DNA of 64,000 nucleotides from Schoenoplectus triqueter. Taxonomy: Eukaryota > Streptophyta > Magnoliopsida > Poales > Cyperaceae. Where the stretch lies: the NCBI GenBank assembly GCA_964058805.1, contig CAXKVV010000008.1:248001-312000 (forward strand). The letters are read 5' to 3'. Of this stretch, positions 36,476 to 48,309 are shown one piece after another; position 1 is the stretch's first letter, and every line of letters begins with the position of its first letter. The position numbers and the translations under genes are program-made. Under the pieces are notes generated by a model. That model was given only the letters and a program-made list of their open reading frames with translations. It was not told the origin of the DNA and ran no database searches.

Positions 36476-37593
36476 GGGCGTATTCGTATGTCACCTATTT
36501 AATGGGAATTAGTACTCATGGGTGTGGTTCCCTTGATATGATCTTTTGGGTTCCCATATGGAAAAAATTGTGAAAAAGGTGGATGAAAAGAAGTGTTCAG
36601 ATATCAATGGGATTAATGGGTTGTGTTTGCACTGATATCAGCACAAAAGCATCAATTTTTTTTAATATTGACTCTTTTATTACTGATGACAATATTGCAT
36701 TATATTACCAAATTTTCCAATATGAGTTGTACAGATTGAATATGACAGGAAGCATCATATTTGCTTCCTCTTCAAAGGAACTAAAATTAGAGTAGTTTAG
36801 TTCAATCGTGAAATGAGATTTGTATATTTTTAATTATTAATTAGATTTGTCTTTCCTAATTTTATTAATTTTTTAATTATAAATTAGGTTATTATCTAGA
36901 ACCATACCATTGACATAAAACATGATCACTATTCACTAAAGATAATATAAATTAGGAAAGACATTACAGTAGGTAATCAGCATGTAAAATTATAAAGTAT
37001 AAACTATATATCTAACGAAAGTTAATTAGACAACTTATATTCAAACTAAATGATTAAATAAAAGTATATTTAGCAAAAGTATTTACATTGGTAATACTGA
37101 TATTATTCTGGTATCGGAGATGGCTTATCATCATCCAAACTGGTACTATACTGGTATTGATTGGTATCCATTGAGATAGAATGAAGTATCCATTGAGATA
37201 GATCCCTCCCCTCATCACGTTTGAGACAAATAGAGCTCTGGAGCTGTTGCCTCCTTCGGCCAAGGGGAAGAATAACGTTAAGGAGACGAACTGATGAAGA
37301 AGAGAGCGAGAGCGAGAGAGCTGGGGAAAATTCAGTTGGACCAAATAATTTTTTTCTCACCTATTAATGAGACGGGAACTCAAGGGGGGACAAAATCTGA
37401 ACCCACACACACAAAAATAGAATGCCGAACAGCTCTTCGTAAATCTTCCTCACGGAGCTCAGATTCCCACGAATTTCCCACGGACGGGATACTTCCGAAC
37501 AGGTCTTTAATGTTTTATTTCTCAGACGCACAGTAATTTTCTTAGCTTAAATTCTACGCCCGTGTCCATTCCCACTTCCAGCCGAACATGCCC
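36476..37593. mobile_element. PIF/Harbinger-like non-autonomous element
   Basis: Ends GGGCGTATTCG and GGGCATGTTCGG (right end read inward) flanked by TAA at 36473-36475 and 37594-37596, the 3-base TWA duplication of PIF/Harbinger. Length about 1.1 kb; no transposase domain is recognised in its frames. Confidence 0.6.
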
Positions 37594-37611
37594 TAATTCA
37601 GAGAATTCCCG

Positions 37612-37790
37612 TGTTGGGGCAAAATTTTAAACTTTTTTTCTAGGGTATAAAATTAAAAAAGAAAATCAATAAAAACGTATTTTTTTTTTTTTTTTGAAAA
37701 AATATATAATTATAAGGATCATTTTGACAAAAAATCGTACCGGAGTCTGCGCTCCGCGGCCCCTCCTACGAACATGTGGCTCCGCCCTGC
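37612..37790. mobile_element. hAT-like terminal fragment
   Basis: Read from the right, the sequence starts CAGGGCGGAGCCACATG at 37789, the classic plant hAT terminus. The left side (TTGGGGCAAAATTTTAAA) is a weak partner. Contains a 15-base poly-T run at 37680-37695. Confidence 0.4.
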
Positions 37791-38946
37791 TTCTAGCTGA
37801 AACACGAAAGCGTCACTGGTAAAAAGATTTGCTTTATTAAATTATGAAATTGTACAAAAGTGTACAGGAAGAGGAAGAAAAGAAATAAGAAAAATTCTAA
37901 AATCCCTTCCAAGTTACCTCGCCTGCAAATCTGCAATAACGAATACACGAACGCAAGGCATTACGGTGGATCCAGAATTCAAAAATTGACTCGGCGTTTA
38001 ACTTGATGCAATTTAGTAAGCCGTACGAAAATTTTGTCCAAGAGATATGTACCTCATTATTAGTGTACTAGAGAATGTTCCCCACGTTTGATCAAAAGTA
38101 CTGTCCCCCCCCCCCCTTTTTCTTTTCCTATTTATCTTTATCTAATTAATAAAATATATAATTAAGTTTTAGATTGGTATTGCATCATTATATCTCTGTT
38201 ATTATTTGTTCAAGTATTAAACGTGACGGCGTGACGCTATGGAAGAACCTGCTAGGTGAGAGCTCTAAATTAGAATTGAGAACTATGCTTAGATCTGCTG
38301 GGTGATAAAATATTGGTAGCATTTCAATTTGAATGTGGTGGTCGAACAACTAAAACTGGCATATCAATTCATCAACCTACCTTGAGAATTTCACGCCTCG
38401 TTGGATCTATTACCGTGCACTACAGAGCCACGTCACTTACATAATTTCAGACCGAAAGATAGGATTGTGACGCAATAGTCACACAAGAGCTCGCTAAGCA
38501 CAACATAACCAGCATTACTGAGAATCATTTACTCGAATATACAAAGAAATCAAAACAAATTTTGAACATTGAACTTCTAATTATGGATTTGTTCATACAT
38601 ATCACTTCATTCACATCACAGTTTAACAAATGGCATTGTTAGTTGCAATAATATCAATACAATTGTATCCTGGATTCCACTTCTAGTACCTCATACCTTT
38701 TTTTTAATTCCTTCAATAACTGGGACATAAATCAATTTACCAGTTTTTTTTTTGCTAACATCACTTCATGAGAGTAAAAGGAAATAGCATACAACACCAC
38801 AAGACATCACCAGTACATAACATGATAGCAATCACTCTAAATAAATATAATATCCAGAGATTAGCTAACTATCTGGCAGCAAAACATCAAACTAATTAAT
38901 TAACATGCTCCTGGACAAAACATTAACTGCATCTGCCATTAAGTTT
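37791..38946. other. Spacer and probable 3'UTR side of the HAL3-like gene
   Basis: A run of about 12 C at 38105 is the only striking feature. The DNA just left of 38947 would be the 3'UTR of the HAL3-like gene; no firm poly(A) signal was fixed. Confidence 0.4.
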
Positions 38947-40535
38947 TTAAGGCTTGTAGTACATTGTTATAATGTTATAAATATCTGATGGCTCAGCCAT
39001 GGCGCCATTCCCATAGTCCCCGCATGCAAGTCTTTTAGTGATTGGAGGTATGAGCGAGATGCCCAACTCAGAAATTGTGTTGATGTGACGCTCTGTAAAT
39101 GGATTATTCCACATGAATGTGTTCATGGCTGGTGCAACATACAAGGGCTTTTTGAAGTCCCAAGCACGTATGATGCATGTAAGTAGGTTGTCGCACAAAC
39201 CTCCAGCAATCTGATATAACCGGTGAAAATGTAATTGTATCAATGCAAATATTGTGTAACAGTTAGTTTTCTATAGGAGGCACTCAGAAAGTAAGGGCGC
39301 TATCAGTTAAGACCTGAAACATAAAGGTTGTTAGCTGGGGCCTTGGGGGAAATATATGGCGCGTACAAAAATTTATGGGATCCAGCAACAATTCAACTCT
39401 AACCTCTTATTAATGAGAAATAATTGGGTGTTAATTCAGACTTCAGTACAATAAATAAATCAGCTCCTCCACAGAAATAGAACAGAAAGGAACAAAAACA
39501 AAACAAATCCAAATAGGTAGAAAAATAAGGGTGGTACTAATAAAAAGAAAAGTAGAGGTCCCTGAGGGCAAGGTTTGCGTGTAAGCAGTTAAAGAGGATG
39601 CAGGTTGCTACCAGAAAGGGCTATTGTAAGGGCATGCACTGATGCAGAGGTGAAATGTAAGTTGTAATTTAGTCCATACATATACAACAACAACAACAAA
39701 GCCTTTAATCACAAATAAATTGGGGTAGGCCAGAAATGAAATCCACTCAGAAATCATAGAGATCAGAGATCTCAAATACAAAATTTTAAATGCAGCTTGA
39801 ATTTCCACGGTCATTAACTGTTGTATTGGTGTAAGGCTGTTAATAGAATTTTTCAGAGGAAAAAATGTAATGGAAAAGGGAGTAGGTAATTAGATGATTA
39901 GATTAGGGGTAAAATTTTGGAGATCATTAATAGCAAAACATGTAAAATTTTGGTTTCAGTTAATGAGAAACCAGTGGCTCTTGATACAACTTAAAAAAAA
40001 AATTCAAATAGCACATCCACATGAATGATAGAGACATGACAAAGTACCCACTACAGGACCAGGTTCAGTCTAGTACATACCAAGAGTGACCACAACTTCG
40101 GAATACAGTCACCCTTTTCTCTAAAAGCATTTACCATTTTAACCTGACCAGTAGAAATCTAAGGAACTTGAGCAAACAAGTTCAACATACCTTAGCAAGT
40201 GTGTTAGCTGAGAGAGGCGCAATGACCATGACATCAGCCCATTTTCTCAACTCGATATGCAAAACCTCATCACCTATCTTCTTCCAGCTTGACCATTCAG
40301 CCTCATCTGTATACAGAATCACATCCCTTGGAATTGTCTTTTGGTTGATGAAATGCAAGGCTGACTTTGTTGCAACTGCTCTGACTTCGGCCCACTCCAG
40401 GAAGCTCCGGCACAGGCTGTCGAACTTTATTGCTGCCACACTACCTGATGCGGCAAGTAGGATTTTGGGCTTGGTGACGATTACTTCTGGCACCTTTTCT
40501 GAGGTTGATTCTGTTACTGATTCTAAGGTTGCCAT
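38947..40535 (-). CDS. HAL3: Phosphopantothenoylcysteine decarboxylase, HAL3-like flavoprotein, 202 residues
   Basis: Two coding exons, 40535-40191 (115 codons) and 39210-38947 (87 codons plus TAA), joined by a GT-AG intron. The protein decarboxylates 4'-phosphopantothenoylcysteine to phosphopantetheine in coenzyme A synthesis, using bound FMN; plant HAL3 was first known for a salt-tolerance and cell-cycle effect. Seen: KILLAASGSVAAIK (flavin-binding start, about 24-37), the catalytic histidine at 93 in VLHIELRKWAD, PAMN at 142-145, and the substrate-recognition clamp LACGDYGNGAMAEPS with Cys 178. All key residues of Arabidopsis HAL3a are present. Start context is ACTAATGGC. A leader intron probably separates this exon (acceptor at 40547-40549) from a non-coding first exon near 41608-41880. 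Confidence 0.95.
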
Positions 40536-40546
40536 TAGTAGCTTAT

Positions 40547-42010
40547 CTGCATTTACATATGATTAAGAGGGAATTTGAAAATGAAGTTTGGGAGGGGGCA
40601 AAGTATGTTCCTGATGAATTCTGAGGTTGCCATTAGTAGTTTATACGCAACTAATTTAGTTAATCGTACCAAGAAGTAAGCTATACAAAAACAATTTGAT
40701 AACACATACATCTTCATTCATAATTAGAGACAATTTTTTTTCTTTTTCGGATAAGCTAAGACAAATATTAATATCAGAACAAAATCATATAATTATAACC
40801 TACTAACTTAAGTAAAAAAACTCAGTTACTTAGTCCAATAATCCTGGACTAATCCTCCCTAAGTTGTGTCAGAAAAGAACACATCACTTTTTATTTCTAT
40901 TAGTGAATTGATTTGTATTTCTCCTTCCAGAAACTCATTATGCTCCAGTGATTCAAATTCCAGATTTTCTTTTTTTGAAGTACAGTAATTCAAAATTTTA
41001 ATATTACCTTGTAGCACACACTCAGGTTATTACAGGAACTGAGAAAATAACTAAATAGTTGTTAATTTCTATCCCAATTGTATGCTTGTATAAGCAACAC
41101 ACATTGTTCTTTTGTTCCTCATGTCTCATTCATAATCTTGGTATTTTTTTTTTGGATCACATTTCTATTATCTCTAATTAAGGAGTCTATAATTTACCAG
41201 TTTGTTCAAGAGAAGGATCCTACTTCCTCCAACATTTTTTTTTGTAGTAGTAGATCAGCCTACTTAATCTTATATTTAAGAGTACAAAGAGTTATGATTT
41301 ACAAGGGACGCCTTTGTGCGTGCTCCAATATTTCACTTAATTTATCGGTACCTTGAGTCTCAAATTAATTTCCTGGTTCTTAATTTTATAAATTCAGTGC
41401 TTAGTACTTATAATTTACCAATTTATCAAAAAGAAAATTTTGTATAGCTTTGAAAAATAACAAAATGGTTAGCTTAACTAAACTGAAAAAAATACACGGT
41501 TGTCTGGTTCCTCCATGAATGGAAGCCTTAGAGAGTTGGAGTGCGAATTTGTTCTCAAATCATAGTGGAAAAGGACAAAGGCCTACTTAGTAAGTACTAG
41601 AATTTACCAGTAGTCCAGTAGACGGTAGCCCTAAACAGCCGTGTCTGGAGTGTCGACTCACGTTCGGTGTGTGAACTGTGAAGAAAAGGGAGAACACACA
41701 GGAGCTCAGAGCAAAGTCGCGAAGACTGGAGACGCAGAGAAGACAACGCCGCGACGAGGCTTAGCGCTTTGGAAGAAAATTTTGATCGCACAGCTGGACT
41801 GGAGGAGCAAAGTGGAGGAGAGGAGGAGAAATGGAGAACAGAATCAGTAGGAGATGGCGTAAAGTTTTTTGAATAAAACAATTAGCAGAAGAAAGCACGA
41901 ACTGGAAATAGTGGGCCATGTTGTGGCCCAGATAGTATTTGGCCCAGAATATATCTAACTCCTTAAAAAATTTCATGATTTAAGCAGGGGCCATGGCCCA
42001 CAAAGGGAAA
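40547..42010 (-). promoter_or_regulatory. Leader intron, first exon and promoter of the HAL3-like gene
   Basis: A donor CTACTG|gtaaat (minus strand) at 41606-41607 pairs with the acceptor at 40547-40549, implying a leader intron of about 1.06 kb and a non-coding exon from 41608 to about 41880. Just upstream, 41911-42000 holds four TGGGCC/GGCCCA boxes (41912, 41925, 41941, 41995), the site II type bound by TCP factors in housekeeping promoters, and a TATA-like GATATATTC at about 41955-41947. Boundaries are inferred. Confidence 0.5.
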
Positions 42011-43380
42011 GGACCGGAAGTGAAAACAGTACGGAAAATAGTGGAGGAGGAGGAGGCCTGGAGGAGGGAGAATGAATGAAAGCCTGCCTTAAAAAATAAT
42101 AACGAATAAACAAAATAATTGACTAGCTATACTCGTCAGTCGTCACATATTCCTTTTTCAAGGAAACCAGCTTATCTACTCTGTACTATTATATAAAGCA
42201 GCTAAGAACTGAAGACGTCCATTTTTTATCATGGTATTCAAACTTTCATAATATCTATTTGATCCTTTATGCAACGGTTGAGATTCAATTTGATTAACTT
42301 CGGTGGTAGATATCATTTTCAGTTTTTCAATTTCTTCTCTATTCGGAAATGACATTTTTTAGAAAGGTAAAGATTTGATTAAAAAATTAATGTCAATCAA
42401 CCGAAATAATACGATATTATATCTTTCCTGATAAATTGACAGAAATTTTCTGATCATCTTAGTTTTTTAATAATTATTTTCTAAATTGACTTCTTTTATT
42501 AGATGATCTTCTATAATAATTATTTCCTTTTATTTTATATTTTATAGAAGTTCTCTCTGATGGTGTATCTTACAATTTCAGATATAAAAGCGCCTATAAA
42601 TATTAAAGATGAAAATGATAATCATGTTACGTGTTTTTGACGGAAAGAATAATTTGTTCATTGATAAATATTTTTTATTAATGATACGATAAAAAAAAAC
42701 ATGATAAATTGACTATCATAATTGTATAAAGACAGAGGAGAGAATCAGAAATAAATTCTAATTTTTTCTCTTAAAAATATTAATTATGTCTTCCATCAAA
42801 ATATTTTAGAAGATAGAGATGAATAATTTTTATTTTTCTAATATTTAATATTTAATTGTCAAAATAATTTATTATCTTTTTTTTTGTATTCGCCAGCTAG
42901 TCAACACTAATGTCCAATCGAAGTGTCGCTATGGATGTTGCTCACCTCCATATTAATTACAACTGCCAACGGCCCTCCCTATTATTAATTACAACTGCAA
43001 CAAATCCCAAAGTTTGTGAGATCTTTCATATCCAATATTGAAACAGGTCAAAAGAAAAAACAGTAGCCACCACAGCGTTCACCAAATTAAAATCTATCAT
43101 ATTACCAAACGTAATATCTTTTTTTTTTTATAATTACCCGTAGGCACCAAACGTAATATCGTTGTAGAATAATTGATCTCAATTTGCGGGCTTGACATGA
43201 AAGACGAAGTTTGCAAATAATTAACTAAAACATTAGGCATCAAGTAATAACACGCACCTAATAGAAAAATCTTGCGCAAAAGGACAACTTCGATTTTCAG
43301 ACACCGATGCATGAAAGGTTGATGTAGAGGTTAATATCATGCAATGTGACTTTTAATCAAACACATAAGTCATAAGATAA
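42011..43380. other. Spacer, no gene seen
   Basis: Begins with a GGAGGAGGAGG patch at 42041-42070, then AT-rich DNA without a usable frame or a clear repeat. Confidence 0.4.
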
Positions 43381-44217
43381 ATAGACAATCGGTTCAAAAA
43401 GCATTCTGCAATTGTACATCCGGGATCAGACTGCAGTAAATAACATGCAGAGCAGGGGTGGTGATGGTGTGGTATGATGTACAATTGCATGTCAAGGAGG
43501 TGCAATATACTGCATTCAACACAGAAGATGCATTCCATGCAGAAACACTGGCAGTTCTTGGCGCGGTACAGAACTGCATGGAGAGGATTGCACATAGAGA
43601 ACTGCAACAATACACTGGCTTTACAGATTGTTAGATTCTGGTTTGGAACTGCATTGGGTAGGGGGAGAACAATAACAATCTGGGTGGGCTGCGGAGTCAT
43701 TCTTAGTTCTTACAGATCAGAATGCTGCTACACGAAGCAGCAGGGGCTGTCCAATTTCAGTCTATATGCATACAGAGAACAGCTGAACGATTCGCACATG
43801 CTGGCAAATAAGGCCACACCGGGGGATGAACATTGGCAGGCCCATGATGTTACAACAGCATTAGACCAGCAAGGATTCAGAATTGTGCACGATGATAGGG
43901 GTTGACTGGAAAAAGAAAAGGCTGGGCAGGCGCAGCTATAAACACATAGCCTTGATCAAGCATAGTTTCTGAAGTAAACCTATTATTCGGCTAAAGAGGA
44001 TGCTAAGAATGAATAATTCTAGTCATCCCTCAGTTTCTGACTTAAGATTGTTATGTAAGGTAGTTGTGTAGTGGTCACTTTTTCTTATTTAGATCTGCTC
44101 AGTAAGTTCAATTAGGCTAATAGCTCTGGAATAGTTGCTTCCTTCAGTAGTTTGTAATCTAATTAAACTTTTAAATTTCAATCAGATTGACTACGGACCT
44201 TCCCTCAAAAAAAAAAT
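43381..44217 (+). other. Possible old retroposed or non-coding transcript sequence ending in an A tract
   Basis: A block of average base composition within AT-rich spacer. It has many CTGCA and TGCAGA phrases at 43400-43620 and ends at 44207-44217 in a 10-base A run after CTTCCCTC, as a retroposed RNA might. Frames on both strands (43474-43905 plus, 43353-43700 minus) have no recognisable domain, and their odd Cys/His richness follows from the TGCA repeats. Its nature is open; no function is proposed. Confidence 0.2.
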
Positions 44218-44643
44218 AACAGGAGAGTATTTTGAGACACACAGCAAATTTTGATGTAGTACTGTACACCAGAATTTTTCTGCGCAGCAGGAAGTACATA
44301 CAGATCAGTGATCTTGTTTGTCTGTTGAAACTTGGCAGTCACCAAAAATGCATTACAAACTTTTAATTATTTTTTCCCTACTGAAACTGTTGGCAAAGTT
44401 GCCTACAACTGTACTTGTCAAAAAGTTCATCAATATAAGAGAAACAGTTTATTTCTGACATCTCCCAACAACATAAGGAATTTTCTCGTGAGTTCTTATA
44501 CAATACCCAATAATTACAATCTAATTAGTAACCGGATATAGTTGACAGCAGCAACTTATCAAGCCTAAATATATAAAGCAAAAAAGGGAAAAAGAAATAC
44601 AAGAGGGAGAACGCATCCTTCCAAAATTAAAGCAAAGTATGTT

Positions 44644-45009
44644 TTATCTCGCATAGTTATGAAGTCCATTAGCAGAAACAGGATTGAATGGCGCGCTGAA
44701 GTAATACTCGATGGAGCTGTGCGCTCGTATCATCTCCAAGGAAGCCGTCCCTTCGAGCAGATCCTTTAGCAACTTCAGATAGATCTTTCTCAGTTTTTCA
44801 ATGGCTTGGCGGTAATTAGCCGTCAGCAACCGCAGACGAAGCCGCCGCAGAAAACCCAAGAGAATCCGCTTCATGCGCCAAGACCGCCTCTTGGCGCCGC
44901 CCCCGAGCCGAACAACCGCCATCCTTATGCGGCGGCGGGGCATCCGAAACACACTTCTTTGGCTTTTGTCTGGATAAAAGATTGGTGGTGCCACATGTTG
45001 AGTTGCCAT
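44644..45009 (-). CDS. Small basic plant protein of unknown function, 121 residues
   Basis: Intronless frame from ATG at 45009-45007 to the stop at 44644. The middle is strongly basic and Arg-rich (RMPRRRIRMAVVRLGGGAKR, then RRSWRMKRILLGFLRRLRLRL), followed by an amphipathic, Leu/Lys-rich helix (about 65-88) and a Tyr/Asn-containing tail. The VRLGG + RRSWR pattern with a basic Arg/Leu stretch and a following helix resembles a set of short uncharacterised angiosperm proteins, but I cannot name the family. Codon use and GC content are higher than in the surroundings, and a CT-rich leader (minus strand) precedes the ATG in context TTTAATGGC. Likely a real gene; role unknown. It could be nuclear or organellar because of its basic character, which is inference only. 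Confidence 0.65.
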   Translation of the reverse strand: MATQHVAPPIFYPDKSQRSVFRMPRRRIRMAVVRLGGGAKRRSWRMKRILLGFLRRLRLRLLTANYRQAIEKLRKIYLKLLKDLLEGTASLEMIRAHSSIEYYFSAPFNPVSANGLHNYAR

Positions 45010-48000
45010 TAAACAGCGGAGAGGATTAGAGGCAGGGGAGAGAAGTTAGAAACAGAGAGATTGGTACATACTGATTACTGCCATCCTTGTGAACTGGTGA
45101 TGCAGTTTAGAGAGGTCGTGTTTTATTTGACAATGTTATTTTAAGGCGTCATTTATTGGGCAGAAAGAGCCAAGAGGTGGGGACAAAATTCAGATTTTTT
45201 TAAATATAATAATTATAAAAATCATATTATTAATAAAAAAGAATGATAAAAACATCTTCATTTGGAATTACAATTGACAACATCTTCATTGGAATTTATG
45301 TTAGTTTTATTACTTATTACAATGATTGTTTCGTGCAATTAACTTCAAGAAATATTTCATCAATCCAACTTCACATTCCTAAAATATTTAATATATTGTT
45401 CCGTTAAATGGAATTTTTTTATATATTTTTTATCCAAGATTAACTTTGAATATCTTTCTACATTTCATAGTTAGGATTATGAAATGACAACATTAACGAG
45501 GAAACTTCTATGAAGTGACTATATTGTGCGTAGTATCCAATCTATGGTATCTCTATTGCAAGGAAAGGCAGAATTTTTTTGCCGCATTTCTTAAACTCTT
45601 GAAATTAAGAAAATAGAATTTTCCTCAATTAATTGTTTCTTTGATTGAGTCGGAAAAGTAATTTCTGAAGAATTTCATATCTCTTTCTGTGCATTCCCAT
45701 CAGTATATATAACCATCTACAAATCTATTTACAGATTTCATCGTACACAATTCCCACTGAAGAAAACCTTGTCAAATAAAAAGCTGTGACTCAAGATTAG
45801 AATTACTTCTATGTATTTTTAATTAATTGCAAGAGACAATGCAAATAAAAACAGACATGAATGAATGGAGACATTTAATATAAATGAATATGAAAATTAA
45901 AGAGAAACATTGACAGGTTATAATCTCAATTATACTATTAATTGTAATCAATAATAATGGGTTATACTGAAAAGCTTGAACTGTTTTCACTTGGTTAGCA
46001 AGTCATGGCAAAGTACATTTACGTTAATTAACTTTTATCTGCCTCTATAGACACACTGTGCCTACAAAGAAAATATGAATCTCTCTGATAATTCAAGTAT
46101 TATTACACATTTATATTGCTCTAAAACATAATCGCCAATTTCTATACAATAATATTGCTTGCTTATTATGAGTGAATGGTGGTCCAATAATTCTTCTCAG
46201 AACAGTAATCGATGGGGAGAAGCAATTAATGGCCATGGTATTTATATTATTGCATATGCTGGAAGGTCTCTCACATGAAAGAGCAATAGCATTTTTAATT
46301 CAATTTCAATGTATTGGACATCATGGACCAAGCTATTTTTGAATTCAATTATTTTATTATATTATTATTGCGTCTATTTTATTGATAACAATTGTAGTTA
46401 GTTCTTTTGTAGACAATATGGATTGAAGTTATAAATTAATTTATCATACTTTTTTCCCTAATTTAAAATAATTTCTAACACAAAGTGGTTGTACTCATCT
46501 AGCTAGTCATCTGTGATATTTCAACTAATGCACTAATTGAGAAACACATCATATTACGTAAGCAATCATTCTTGACAGGACAACCAAACCGACATTATTA
46601 ACAGAATATAATTTACTCGATTGTATGCAAATAATTATAGATCACATGTCTCTCAAATATTGTTTGCATAATATATACTCGTCTTTATTTAAAATTAAAC
46701 TAGAGTTTCCAATGTGTATATGTGTTTCAAACCGTAGTTTGCCTTATACATGTTTCTGTTTCAAAGTATATTGGTCTGGTGAAGCAGTGTAGAAATAAAT
46801 CTACTGGTCTAAGAATCGCAGAGATAAAAAAAAAAATATTCTACTTAATTCATAACACAAGGAAATATTGGAACCATTAGATAAAGAATGGAAAATAGTT
46901 CAACGGAATCTATCTGACTTAGATGGCTTAAACTTTCAAGTGCAGGACTGCAAGTAGCTTTACGATTTAAGATGATATTTATTTGTTTCAAACTTTCAAT
47001 TTTCATGAATAATCATGACTAAATATGGAACTTGCAAATAGTGCCACTTGAAATTTTTTGCCGATTATTTCTGTTCTCCTTTCTTTCCCAATTAAGCAAC
47101 ATAACCAGAAAAATAACAATCACAAATATAAAATTTGCTTTCAGCTATTGATCTAGATTCTGCTTTATTGTAAATTAATAAATTCAAGCGCGTTTGTGAA
47201 TATGTTACTCCATCACATGCCCAAATTGTTACTTGGCCGATAAGATCGACTAGCTGATAAAATAATCCTGCATCCTCATTAAGAAACGAATCAATTATAT
47301 TTTAATCATGCATTGTACAGATAAAAAAAAAAAAGGTTCATCGCGTACGTAAGAGCTTGCGACATTACATAAGGTCAAACCAATTAAAAAAATCATTTTT
47401 CATTGCACAAATTAAAGAGAATAATATGCATTAAATCATTAATGAACAGTTGAATACCGCCAGTGGGCCCAGTGATCATTCATTTTCATTGTGGGCTGGG
47501 ATTGTGAGTTACAAGGGGATCCGCTCTTGGACAAATTGTAAGGAACTAGTGTCCCTCATTGGCTCATGATTGTAGTGTTGTTCGAGTCCCTAATTAAATT
47601 GTAACGAACAAATTCCAAGTCTTTAAGGAATGTTTCAAGTAGGAGTCTGAATCTGCTGTTATTATTATTATTTTTTTGATAATAGGGCTTCGTTGTTCCG
47701 GTTAGAACCATCAGATAAAAATGAACTAATCAGATGAATCAAGAGAGAGAAAATGAAAGAACGAAGAGAGAAAAATATATAAATCCGAGTGTTTAATTTT
47801 CGTTCTGATAATTTCGATCAGAACAGTATAAACTTATTATCCCGAAAAAAATAATGGCAGATGCGATTTCTTCAAATACAGTAATTGAAGAATCTAGACA
47901 GCTGATTTAACTACGACTTCAAATTGACCAGTTGAAATCATTTTTGGGCAATGGACCTTAGCCTGTTTATGCACTCTGAAAAGAACGAATATCAACGAAG

Positions 48001-48300
48001 GGAACTTTTAGGCATGTCCCATGGGAATGATAGTGTGGAATATTCACATTCTGTGAAAAATGTTCCATATATCCATTTTTTTCATATCATTATCTACTGT
48101 TCTATTATCTTCCAATGTAAAAGGAAGAGAACTATAATCAGGAAAACTAAAAAAAAAAGCTTTAAGCCTTTAACATGATAGTTTTTCTTTGGCCGACTAA
48201 TTAATCAATTCCAACATGCAGGGAACTTGTTCCACATTACAAATATGCCTAAATTGGGACAAAGCTATTAAGGCAACAATGAAGATTAAAAATTGACATG
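45010..48300. other. Long AT-rich spacer, no gene seen
   Basis: No credible coding region over 3.3 kb. At 47853-47955 a short frame beginning MADAISSNTVIEESRQLI is broken by a TAA and continues LRLQIDQLKSFLGNG, which reads like a decayed piece of coding DNA. It follows an inverted GATAATAGGG / TTATTATCCCG pair at 47679 and 47836, hinting at a transposon relic. Confidence 0.4.
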
Positions 48301-48309
48301 GATGGTGAA

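Noticed and set aside
43474..43905. Open frame of 143 codons on plus, and an overlapping minus frame with a His/Cys cluster
   Set aside because: The Cys/His pattern comes from TGCA-rich DNA; no zinc-finger spacing and no homology I recognise. Kept only as an unassigned block.
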